From NCBI RefSeq assembly GCF_964204865.1, contig NC_135250.1:5642001-5706000 (forward strand): a DNA stretch of 64,000 bases, written 5' to 3'. Below the pieces are notes generated by a model, which did not search any database, had not been told where the DNA came from, and was given only the letters and a program-made list of their open reading frames with translations. The number at the start of each line of letters is the position of its first letter. Positions within the stretch are counted from its first letter, which is position 1. The DNA is from Styela clava. Taxonomy: Eukaryota; Chordata; Ascidiacea; Stolidobranchia; Styelidae. A program made the translations under genes and the position numbers. Below are positions 1 through 10,519 of this stretch, piece after piece.

Positions 1-3000
1 TTTTCATCCCTTCCTTGATCTTCTTTTCCTTTTCATAAACAACGAAAACTAACAAGAAACTGGAAAAGTATAAGAATATGAAAGTTTATCACTAAGATTA
101 TGCCAGTAACATGTAAGTAACATATTTAAAACAAGACAAATCGTTAGAACGACACGTCCGTGACATGTAACATATTCGAAACAAAACAACAATAAATCTC
201 ACCCTCTTTTCTTGTGACCATTTCAAATTAATCATATTATTCTAAACCACTGGTTCTCAACTGGGCAACAGAAACAGTTTCAGGTGGGCCACAAATCAAT
301 TAAAAAGGGCTAGACTTATTGATAAATTAGTTAAATTCGATTGTATTAGAAATGAATTATAAAGCTGTTTTTGGAAACTAAATAGTGATTTGTCTATCTA
401 TGTAAGGAGTCCATCTATTTTTTTTTGTTTTTCTTGTAGTTTATCCCTTACATGAGCAAGGTAATGGGCCATAGATTATTTTTGTGCAATATAAGTGGGC
501 CATGAAATAAAGGGTTGGGAAACACTGTTCTAGACTATCATTTTTACTCACGTTAAAAACGGTCCCATTGCTATAACGAGGTACAGAGGCCCAATGATAA
601 GGAAAGCATCAGTGTTTGAAAGAGTTGCATCTTTTGGCATTATTCGAGCTGATATTGTCGTTGAGGTAAAGTTCGGATCAATTGTCTGAAGAATTATTAA
701 AATATTTTAGATTTCACAACCAAGAATAAAATAACATAATCCCAAATCGCACTTTAATAAACTTTGAAAACTTAGTAGCTAAAAATTAAAAAAAAATTTT
801 TGAAGATTTTCGTTTACAATTTAAAAGATCAAAGACAATCAATTCTCCACATTCAATTTTTAACAGTGTATATCATTCAAAAATAGGAGTCTTGTCAACT
901 TCCAGCAGGCTTTTAAAATCTGATTTAATTCACTAAATTTAAAATATGATAATGCATTGCCCAAAATACAAAAGAAAATGTTGATTATAAATTAGCACCC
1001 CAGGTAATAAAGTGTTACAAAAATATCTATAATTCATGAAAGGACTGCCTTCACCTTTGCAATCATTGTATCAATGACCATCTGTAAACCGGCAAATCCA
1101 GAGAAAAGATAATTATTTGCTGGACATTGAAACGTGTCGCTTCCATTTCCTTGCCTACAATTTGCTGCAAAAACAATGATATTGTTAGTTTATTTTCTTC
1201 AAATGGTATTTTGCAAGATGAAATGTTTTTATCGCCTTTCCTCTCCCCAATGATAAATATGAAAATCCTATTCTATCTTACACTGTGAATATAGATGCGC
1301 TTGAAGTTTATTGTAAATTTAGTCTATCATAAAAGACAAAAATATGGTAGAGTATGTGTAACAGATTTTCTTGCTAATAAAAGCTATCTAACATTTTGCA
1401 ACATTTCGGCTGATTATTACAATTTTCGAAACGACAACTTCAAATTCCAACTCCAGAGAATTTGAAAATATGACTAAAGCTTGAGTGGGATTGTGAGCAC
1501 ATGTCAAAACTTGATTGTGACCTCACAGCCCTTGATATAACCACATTTTACCATGCATAAATGAAGTAAAAAACAATTTAAAAGACAACACAAAATCAAT
1601 CGAAATAAATTGATTTGAAATTCCTTCCACAGGCAAAAAAAGAATACAAGCAAAAAGGCTTATTATATAATTAGACACAGTTAGTCCAAAATCCTTTTTT
1701 TTTTCAAAGTTTTCAAATTTCAAAAAATAAACATACATTGTGAAAGGTCTACGAAGCTATCACCAATTCTCCCGAAAGGAAATCGAAGAGCATATTGTCT
1801 AATCGTAGAATTTTGAAATAAAATTCCAACTGTTGTCCCTTGTTCAACTGATGTCAGATTTTTATAAGCTGTATCCATTGCCGCCTGTCGAAAAATATAA
1901 TAAAAGTATCAAACAATATCAAAATAATATAAGTATCAAAATATCGATGATGCTGGCATGTACCAGTTCAAAAAACGACGCTCAAGAAGTATGTGTACCA
2001 ATATGGAGGTAACTAATTTTGTTCGCCTACTTTACATCAAGTTGTGTAAAGGGATCGATTACTTTGGGCAGGTTGTTTATTCACTTGGCTAACACAGACA
2101 GTCCCCGAAGGGGAAACTTGGAATAAAATTATGGCCTAACCCTAACCTGGTATACACACTACGGGAGTACCCAAAAAACTTGTCTCAAACATACTAAAGC
2201 GTATAATCAAGTAGGCAGATCTGCATTTTGAAAACCATTATTTTTCATTTTTTTGCTTATCAATTCTGAAATCGCCATTCCCTTTGTTTTTACACATAGT
2301 TCAACAAAAAATACCAAATAATTCATGACTGAATCAGATAAAAGGAAATTTAGGAAAATTAGTTCAATCGAAATTCTGAAGTATATTAATTTGAAAAAAC
2401 GTGGTATTGATCATATTTCAAAATATTAAAGGTATGGCAATGCACGGAGACCATAATTTAATTTTTTTAAATAAGGAAATATGATCAAGGAAAATGGCGC
2501 CACCCCCACTCAATCATTTCAATATGATCAGGAAAACAGCTATGAAGTTCTTGGAAAAAAATTGAGTATAAAACGATAAACTAGTAAGAGTTCCCAATGT
2601 ATCAGTGATTCGTACAAGTGAAGGGACTAAAAAGGTAGGTAGGTATCACAAAACCGGACCAAGTCTGGTTGTTTTGGAATTCAGATAATCTGCAAAGGTG
2701 AAATCTTAAATATTTAACCATTTGGGCATCGTGGTATCATATAATATATTTGCAATCATGATCTTACCTGAGAGTCAAAGATTTCATAGCTCAAGGATGG
2801 AAGTAATCCAGAATCATTCAGTGATTTCATAAACCTGTAAAGCAATTGGTTGACAGAACAATTATATCAAAATATGTACAATGCAAATTAATTATCATCT
2901 TTTCACTGCTTGAGACAAGAAAGTGTAGTAGAGGAAAATTTATATGCTACTCTAGAAAAAGTTTCGGTACCAGAAATATACGCCAGGTTAAAAAATGTTT

Positions 3001-4453
3001 CGTATCTGTTGGAAATTTTGACTTTTGACTACTACTCTACTTAGTCATTTTAATTTGTTCTAATACATGGGCACAACATGTGGAGAACACCACAACTAAC
3101 CAGCGGTGATATAAAAACCCTATTCATAAGAGTAAAAAGTCCAATTTTCATTTCAAACACGCTCGTTCAACGCAGGATTTTATTAATCGGTGCATCATAC
3201 ATTGCAAATATTTCGAAAACATAAAAATTGGTAACTTTCAAACATATTTACTAAATTCTATTAAGTTTTAGGTTGATTTATCCTTACAATAGTAATGTTC
3301 GCTTTTCTTAAACAAATATTGGCCAATTGGTAAACCAAACCAACTGCTAAACATAATTGCTTATACTTACGTTTGAGCTTCAACAAAATTTGGGGCAGTA
3401 AAGATCGTTCGCAGGGTCGGAGGAGGAGATATAACAGTTGTAGCTATATCTGATGACGGTATCGCTGGTAGAGCAACAGGTTTATAAGCAAATGACTTCA
3501 ATACAGCAAGGAGAACGACAAAGTAGATTGGCATAAACACTTCCTGAAATACAATCAGAAAAACTTGTTACAGAAATTGTGTGAAATGAAATTCTTAAGT
3601 TAATAATACCATTCCTATTATCGGGGTTGGGTAGAAATTCCTGAACCCAAAGTCTCAAGTCGAATCGAATCACTGTTAGGATAGGATTTACATATTTATC
3701 CTGAGGGAGAGGAATCTAGCAATCTTCTGGCACATGACCATCCCCTGGGATAACCATAACCAAGGGATTTGAACTTGCCAACCTACTTAGGGTAATCAGA
3801 GGTGCGGTAGCGAGCATATTGCTAACGCTTAACACAATGCGCCACACCGCGGAGTCACTGTTCATCAGTCAGATGAAGCTAGAATTTGTCAAGTCTCGTG
3901 ACCCACCTCAAAAAAAACTAACATCGGATAGCAATAAGCTACGAAATAGTAAGGCGAAAGTATGTTCAATTCAAAAAACTTCTTGAAAATACTTGGATGG
4001 AACGTAAATAATGAATTAAATGAAAAGTTTGAAGTTGGGCTCATGGCCAACTTCAGCATAATTAATACCAAGATAATCTAGCCCTAGCAAGCTAGTGAAG
4101 ATTCTGCTATTTCTCACTCATGGGGTTTTCCAAATTAGGTTGAAGCTAAAGCAGACTGGAGTGAACTAGACAAAGTTTGTTTAGTTGATTAATGTTGTGT
4201 TATATAGTTTTCACAAATGTTATTGCTATATTCAGTAGATTTCGAATGAGCCATTTGCTTGAACAGAAAATATTTATTAAAAATATAGAAAATCACTAAT
4301 AATCTAGTATTATACACACAAATTCTATAGTGTAATAAAGTAATTAAAAATATCAAATACCTGAATTGTAGCTTGTTTAATTCTGATTTTTGCGATAAAA
4401 TTTCTCTTTATTAGAGTGACAGTTTGCCGCCATATTGTTACTTCAGGCGGCAT
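1..4453 (-). CDS. ABCA-family ATP-binding cassette transporter, N-terminal exons only (partial)
   Basis: Seven coding exons on the minus strand, running off the left edge: 4361-4453 (ATG at 4451-4453), 3371-3543, 2768-2834, 1737-1884, 1055-1164, 552-685 and 1-59. All have GT/AG junctions and compatible phases (0,2,0,1,0,2), giving about 260 residues. The start MPPEVTIWRQ leads into a basic stretch (LIKRNFIAKIRIKQ) and a first membrane helix (EVFMPIYFVVLLAVL), then an extracellular region, then a second membrane segment (FLIIGPLYLVIAMGPF) ending in YEKEKKIKEGMK. This order, and the EKE-KIKE-MK signature after the second helix, are typical of ABCA half-domains, which move lipids across membranes. 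Nucleotide-binding domains must lie left of the window, so the subfamily cannot be fixed; ABCA3-like is likely. Introns carry a hAT MITE (248-527), a foldback MITE (about 1976-2182) and a SINE (3675-3853). Confidence 0.85.
248..527. mobile_element. hAT-type MITE in an ABCA intron
   Basis: A 280-bp element starting CACTGGTTCTCAACTGGG and ending GGTTGGGAAACACTG, so the ends are imperfect inverted repeats of the CAGTGGTTCTCAAC hAT type. It is flanked by 8-bp duplications ttctaaac (240-247) and ttctagac (528-535), matching at 7 of 8. No coding capacity. It lies between ABCA exons 6 and 7. A related element sits at about 58849-59157. Confidence 0.7.
1976..2182. repeat. Foldback MITE family A copy (ABCA intron)
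   Basis: Begins gaagtatgtgtaccaatatg and ends with tggtatacacactacgggag, complementary ends typical of family A, with the family's interior words (acacagacagtccccgaa, aaaattatggcctaaccct). It lies in the intron between ABCA exons 3 and 4. Confidence 0.7.
3675..3853 (-). repeat. tRNA-derived SINE (minus strand)
   Basis: On the minus strand the element starts near 3853 with a tRNA-like head. An A-box-like TGGCGCATTGTG lies at about 3831-3844 and a B-box-like GCAAGTTCAAATCCC at 3764-3778, a tRNA-like spacing. It ends with a tail (ggataaatatgtaaatccta) towards 3675. The same tail occurs at 56262-56296 and, diverged, near 8855. Pol III boxes plus a shared 3' tail indicate a SINE and not a tRNA gene. 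It lies in the intron between ABCA exons 1 and 2. Confidence 0.65.
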
Positions 4454-5228
4454 AATAATTATATTATATTAAGAAACCTAAAATTAAATAACTGTGATTA
4501 AATGTTAAAGACAAAATGATCGTGACGCAGACATGACGGCATGAGAAAGATATTGATAAAATATTGATTTCTGTGATTGATAACTTCCTAAACTAATGGA
4601 TGGGATTGGATTTTCAAATTTATGTCAGGGAAAAGAAAAGTCAGTATGACAGCATAATCATATGGCGAACCACAGCCCGTCATCCCGTTAGTAGTCCATG
4701 CTGGGTATGAGAATTGTATCCAGTTATTTGTTATCTATAATTTTTGCGTGCCAGTATTCTATTGTCATGTTCCTCTGTCCTAGATTTGTTATGTTATGAT
4801 TTGGAGCAAACAGAATCATTCAAGAAAAAACCTCAACATATTCATATTCGGAAAAATCTGATTCAAAATTTTTTAAATTCGAGATTCGATTTGAAAATAT
4901 AATATGCAGAAGTTAGTTATTCAAAGATTTGTTTTCATTCCAGATCCTGTAAGCCGTATATATATATATATATTATCAAATACTTGTAGTCGAAATAAAC
5001 TAATATTTATCATTTACCATACCAGCATACCATACTTTTTTGGAATTTATGGGCTGCTCGCTAAGTACAGAGCTAGATTACCTGGCGGAATCAATAACTC
5101 AACTGGTAATAACTGTTTAAATGCCCTGCAGCGTTGCTACTTTTTGAATGAAAAAGTTTTAAATCGTTCTCTTATTTTATGCGTTTGCTTCAATCACGGA
5201 ACGGGTACCGGTACTTTTCATTCATAGC
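4454..5228. other. Intergenic region between ABCA start and satellite array
   Basis: No gene seen. About 4585-4760 resembles the SINE-like body found at 8855-9120: both share catatggcgaaccacagcc followed by a c(g/a)ggtatg-type motif. The ABCA promoter should lie here, just right of 4453, but no convincing TATA or initiator could be assigned. Confidence 0.5.
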
Positions 5229-8200
5229 CACAAACAAAACATCTGTAGTCACATGCTGTGTACAAATATGCGAATCCCGTGCTTGGCTGCAATTCTGTAA
5301 AATTACTATACGAGTTATAATTTTTTTTGCTCGCCAATGACTTTGTTTCCTTATTATCTCACTCCACATCCCCACACTTTTCTCATTGTGTTTCTTTTTC
5401 TAAATCGCTCACTCGTTGTTTTCCTCAAGTCATGTGCTCACGGAACACGTGAGCTGCGTAAACACACATTTATTTTCTCCTTTCAGAACAATTGTTTGTT
5501 TTTTTCTCCTCATTTTGTCGCTGAACGTTGTTCAATCATTTTTAATTTAGGAATGAGAATGTCAGCGCTCTGAAAATGACAGCTGTAGCTTCATAAAGAA
5601 CACAAGCTCGAGCTAAATACCACTAGACTTAGGTCAAACTATCAAAATATTTGAAAAAAAATAAGGAAATATAGCATCACGCGTCTTATTAGACCTTAGT
5701 CATACAAAAACCCGCCGCCCATGAAAAAACATAAAGTGGCATAAACAAACATTTTCGATGCTAGGTCTCGCGGGGAAAGTGGTCACAGGTGATGGGATGT
5801 CAATATTTAATTGTCCAATCTTATCCCGAGGCATAGATGTTTAAAAAGACAACTGCCAACGTTCAGCTTACTTGAACAAATAACGAATATTGGATACCGA
5901 AGTATGCGCACCAGGATGTCGCACATCCTGAATCCTAACCTGGTACAAAACCTAAGTTCCGGTTGTGCGCCATCTTGGTGCGCATACTTCAGGAGGTCCG
6001 AATATTGTTGTTTCTGTATAATACCTATTTATATACCGTATATGCTTCTCAGTAGTGGGCTTTTCATACCATTTTCATATCTCCTGATTCTGTAATCAGT
6101 TATATTTATTTGTCCCTAACCGACCAGATGTTACGAGAAGATTACCGTACGTTACTGTACGATTGCAAGGAGTCCAGGGAGTGGGTGCGGGACCCCAGCC
6201 CCCATTTTCAATGTAAAAAAATCATTTTTCTGTGTATACATAGCACATTTTTGTAGCTTGAAAACCTTTTTATTCGTCAGCGAAAATTTCTGCCTGAGCC
6301 CAAATTACAGCAATCGTCTCGCACCTGCCGACCGATGTGGCATGGGTGGGGTGTAACAGACTTACACAAACAAAACATCTGTAGTCACATGCTGTGTACA
6401 AATATGCGAATCCCGTGCTTGGCTGCAATTCTGTAAAATTACCATGCGAGTAATAAATTTTTTTGCTCGTCAATGACTTTGTTCCCTTATTATCTCACTC
6501 CACATCCCCACACTTTTCTCATTGTGTTTCTTTTTGTAAATCGCTCACTCGTTGTTTTCCTCAAGTCATGTGCTCACGGAACACGTGAGCTGCGTAAACA
6601 CACATTTATTTTCTCCTTTCAGAACAATTGTTTGTTTTTTTCTCCTCATATTGTCGCTGAACGTTGTTCAATCATTTTTAGTTTAGGAATGAGAATGTCA
6701 GCGCTCTGAAAATGACAGCTGTAGCTTCATAAAGAACACAAGCTCGAGCTAAATACCACTAGACTTAGGTCAAACTATCAAAATATTTGAAAAAAAATAA
6801 GGAAATATAGCATCACGCGTCTTATTAGACCTTAGTCATACAAAAACCCGCCGCCCATGAAAAAACATAAAGTGGCATAAACAAACATTTTCGATGCTAG
6901 GTCTCGCGGGGAAAGTGGTCACAGGTGATGGGATGTCAATATTTAATTGTCCAATCTTATCCCGAGGCATAGATGTTTAAAAAGACAACTGCCAACGTTC
7001 AGCTTACTTGAACAAATAACGAATATTGGGTACCGAAGTATGCGCACCAGGATGTCGCACATCCTGAATCCTAACCTGGTACAAAACCTAAGTTCCGGTT
7101 GTGCGCCATCTTGGTGCGCATACTTCAGGAGGTCCGAATATTGTTGTTTCTGTATAATACCTATTTATATACCGTATATGCTTCTCAGTAGTGGGCTTTT
7201 CATACCATTTTCATATCTCCTGATTCTGTAATCAGTTATATTTATTTGTCCCTAACCGACCAGATGTTACGAGAAGATTACCGTACGTTACTGTACGATT
7301 GCAAGGAGTCCAGGGAGTGGGTGCGGGACCCCAGCCCCCATTTTCAATGTAAAAAAATCATTTTTCTGTGTATACATAGCACATTTTTGTAGCTTGAAAA
7401 CCTTTTTATTCGTCAGCGAAAATTTCTGCCTGAGCCCAAATTACAGCAATCGTCTCGCACCTGCCGACCGATGTGGCATGGGTGGGGTGTAACAGACTTA
7501 CACAAACAAAACATCTGTAGTCACATGCTGTGTACAAATATGCGAATCCCGTGCTTGGCTGCAATTCTGTAAAATTACCATGCGAGTAATAAATTTTTTT
7601 GCTCGTCAATGACTTTGTTCCCTTATTATCTCACTCCACATCCCCACACTTTTCTCATTGTGTTTCTTTTTGTAAATCGCTCACTCGTTGTTTTCCTCAA
7701 GTCATGTGCTCACGGAACACGTGAGCTGCGTAAACACACATTTATTTTCTCCTTTCAGAACAATTGTTTGTTTTTTTCTCCTCATATTGTCGCTGAACGT
7801 TGTTCAATCATTTTTAGTTTAGGAATGAGAATGTCAGCGCTCTGAAAATGACAGCTGTAGCTTCATAAAGAACACAAGCTCGAGCTAAATACCACTAGAC
7901 TTAGGTCAAACTATCAAAATATTTGAAAAAAAATAAGGAAATATAGCATCACGCGTCTTATTAGACCTTAGTCATACAAAAACCCGCCGCCCATGAAAAA
8001 ACATAAAGTGGCATAAACAAACATTTTCGATGCTAGGTCTCGCGGGGAAAGTGGTCACAGGTGATGGGATGTCAATATTTAATTGTCCAATCTTATCCCG
8101 AGGCATAGATGTTTAAAAAGACAACTGCCAACGTTCAGCTTACTTGAACAAATAACGAATATTGGGTACCGAAGTATGCGCACCAGGATGTCGCACATCC

Positions 8201-8636
8201 TGAATCCTAACCTGGTACAAAACCTAAGTTCCGGTTGTGCGCCATCTTGGTGCGCATACTTCAGGAGGTCCGAATATTGTTGTTTCTGTATAATACCTAT
8301 TTATATACCGTATATGCTTCTCAGTAGTGGGCTTTTCATACCATTTTCATATCTCCTGATTCTGTAATCAGTTATATTTATTTGTCCCTAACCGACCAGA
8401 TGTTACGAGAAGATTACCGTACGTTACTGTACGATTGCAAGGAGTCCAGGGAGTGGGTGCGGGACCCCAGCCCCCATTTTCAATGTAAAAAAATCATTTT
8501 TCTGTGTATACATAGCACATTTTTGTAGCTTGAAAACCTTTTTATTCGTCAGCGAAAATTTCTGCCTGAGCCCAAATTACAGCAATCGTCTCGCACCTGC
8601 CGACCGATGTGGCATGGGTGGGGTGTAACAGACTTT
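5229..8636. repeat. Tandem satellite, three copies of a 1136-bp unit
   Basis: Three head-to-tail copies at about 5229-6364, 6365-7500 and 7501-8636. Each begins near caaacaaaacatctgtagtc and ends gggtggggtgtaacagactt. Copies 2 and 3 look identical by eye; copy 1 differs at scattered positions, for example tttttctaaatcgc versus tttttgtaaatcgc. Small open frames recur at exactly 1136-bp spacing (5337, 6473 and 7609; 5811, 6947 and 8083) and have no family features, so they are not called as genes. Each unit contains a short foldback MITE (see separate entry). The most recent duplication is clearly copy 2 to copy 3. Confidence 0.93.
5893..6000. repeat. Foldback MITE family A copy inside satellite unit (repeated at 7029-7136 and 8165-8272)
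   Basis: A palindromic stretch from gtaccgaagtatgcgcacca to ttggtgcgcatacttcagga, with taacctggtac in the middle. It occurs once per satellite unit at the same offset, so the insertion predates amplification of the array. Confidence 0.75.
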
Positions 8637-9450
8637 GGGTGAAGATTGAAAAGATGTACCATTTCATAAACGGTTGAGGGTTCCAACATAGGAGAAATAC
8701 TTGAGATAAAGCTTTGTTGTTCTAAACCCCAAAATAGGCCCTGCCGCCAGCAAAGTGAATGTTAAATTCCAGTCTCAGACTGACGATAATTTTATTATGT
8801 CAAACCTAAAGCTTTGAAAACCTGAAAAGTTGGGCCTTTTTGTCACTCGCAGGTAGGATTGGATTTACGTATTCATCCCGGGGGAGGGGAAAGTGGATAA
8901 GACGGCTCAACCATATGGCGAACCACAGCCTCTCGTTCGATTACCATTTCATGTCGGGTATGGGATTAGTTAGGTATTTGTTTTCGGAAACATGGACTTG
9001 ATGATAGTGGAAGCCGTAACCGACCAGCGGTTACGTGAACCACCCTACAGTGGCGAGTCCAACAATCCTCTCGCACATAACTATCCCTGGATGGGATAGG
9101 CCTACTTCACCGTTCAAAATGATGATACGTTCTTGCGAAGTTATTGCTCAACAGAGCAGAGATCGCGAAACTGTCACTGACCGAGATCTAATGAGAATTA
9201 CAAATATGATCGGCCAAATGGGTACCATGGAACTCACTCAGCCCCAAATAACAGCGACTTGATTTGAGAATAGACTAATGACTTGACTCTGGATGTAGTC
9301 GAAAAGATCATTTCCATGAATGATACCGATGGCCACATAGATTAAATTGTAAACGTTTTCCGCAGTTTTGGCAAACATAGCAACAGCATTGGTAATCGCT
9401 GAACTTTTACAAACACATTTACAATCTCGAGCTTCGAAACCTTATACAGG
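8637..9450. other. Intergenic spacer with SINE-like body
   Basis: No gene supported. About 8855-9120 is a dispersed repeat: it starts gtaggattggatttacgt, a diverged form of the SINE tail seen at 3675, and continues through ccatatggcgaaccacagcc. A 75-residue open frame at 9035-9262 arises from this repeat and has no recognisable domain. Confidence 0.5.
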
Positions 9451-9626
9451 CCTCTCACAATATTGCTTAGATAATTGCCCTCAACTAAAATTGTTTATGA
9501 TAAATTGTGAATTTTGTTTTGTGTTTCAATATGATATTTTGATTTGAGAACCACTCGCACATCAACTACGCTATTTTACACAATGCCAGATAATAAGTCT
9601 GTTTACATTCTGTGGAAGCTTCTTTT

Positions 9627-9895
9627 TGGACACGTCAGTGGACATAACGATCGTTTCAATATTATGTTGTTGTTTTTGTTTTCCTTCGTCATGATAAAAT
9701 CGCTTTTTTTTCGAATACTGGATCAATTGCTTTGAAATTTTCAGTGGTTAAAGATTGATTTTTTTTGCCAGAAGGCTATTACTTTTACTTATTTCAAAAA
9801 TTTCTGTGGCCTTCAAGAGATTCGTTTTTTTGTGTCAGAATAAAAAATAGGGACACCTTGTATGTGTCCATACATTTGAACATAGCTCTCTTGTC
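9627..9895 (+). repeat. Family B repeat copy inserted in upstream block
   Basis: Starts ttggacacgtcagtggac, runs through aacgatcgtttcaatattat and tggatcaattgctttgaaat, and ends near acatagctctc. It is internally shortened relative to the roughly 420-bp full copy at 15891-16312. The two paralogous upstream blocks lack it, which marks it as an insertion. Confidence 0.75.
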
Positions 9896-10442
9896 TCCAT
9901 TCGAGCCTCATGTCAGACGGCATGAAAGATTAATTGATATCTGAACAAATTGTCCTTTACAAAAGATTGATGCAAACGGTTGAAATGTGACATCCGCCGT
10001 GTCGCATTCTTTTCCTGTAGCATATTTTATATTGTGCTATGTATTTGTCGTCGATCATTTCGTGTGGGATGCTCAGCATAATGAAAGCATCGCGCTTCTT
10101 CTGAATTATCGATCTTTCAGGCAGCAATGCCTCAAATGTTGAGTACGTGGTATATTTAGATGTAAGGTTGAGCCTGTTTATGTTTCGCTTTCAAATTCGA
10201 TTATTGGGTAATTTTTCATATTATAATTAATTATTACATATTAAAATTGAATTTTTAGACAAATTTGAAGCGAATAACGGACGTCCGCATGCTGGCTTAC
10301 TATCAACACAATTCATAGTGACCTAATATATCTCCAGTGAAAGTCTGTTCTTATCCTGCACTATTTATGAAGATTATACCTCTTGAAAATAACCCAGCAG
10401 CTTATTTACCCGAAAAAAAAAACACGAGATCAAATTAAGCGC

Positions 10443-10454
10443 TTTAAATAAATA
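10443..10454 (+). promoter_or_regulatory. TATA-like box of lipocalin copy 1
   Basis: TTTAAATAAATA lies about 70 bp before the ATG at 10520. At the same place in copy 2 the sequence is the better TATATAAATA (18346-18355), so the copy 1 box looks diverged. Confidence 0.4.
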
Positions 10455-10519
10455 TCAAAATCTGTTTTTTTTAGGAATTATTTTAGCAAATTTCAAAAAG
10501 GAAATAAATAATCCCTAAA

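Larger units (their letters stand above)
9451..10519. repeat. Lipocalin upstream block, copy 1 of 3
   Basis: The DNA upstream of lipocalin copy 1 shares long stretches (attgccctcaactaaaat, accactcgcacatcaac, tgacatccgccgtgtcgcat) with 16674-17104 and 17111-18420. Copy 1 alone has a family B repeat inserted at about 9627-9895, between the gtggaagcttctt and cttgtctccattcgag landmarks. This block should hold the promoter. A TATA-like TTTAAATAAATA is at 10443-10454. Confidence 0.8.

Noticed and set aside
2041-2160. gttagggttagg / cctaaccctaacc words, suggesting interstitial telomere repeats
   Set aside because: Only about two units occur at each site, always at the same place within the foldback MITE family. 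They are part of the element.
5337-8367. Repeated open frames of 78 and 94 codons spaced 1136 bp apart, seeming like a small tandem gene family
   Set aside because: The spacing equals the satellite period and the frames include palindromic MITE sequence. There is no signal, domain or codon-level constraint, so they are by-products of the repeat.
9035-9262. 75-codon open frame with a hydrophilic product
   Set aside because: It is derived from the SINE-like repeat and resembles no protein family known to me.
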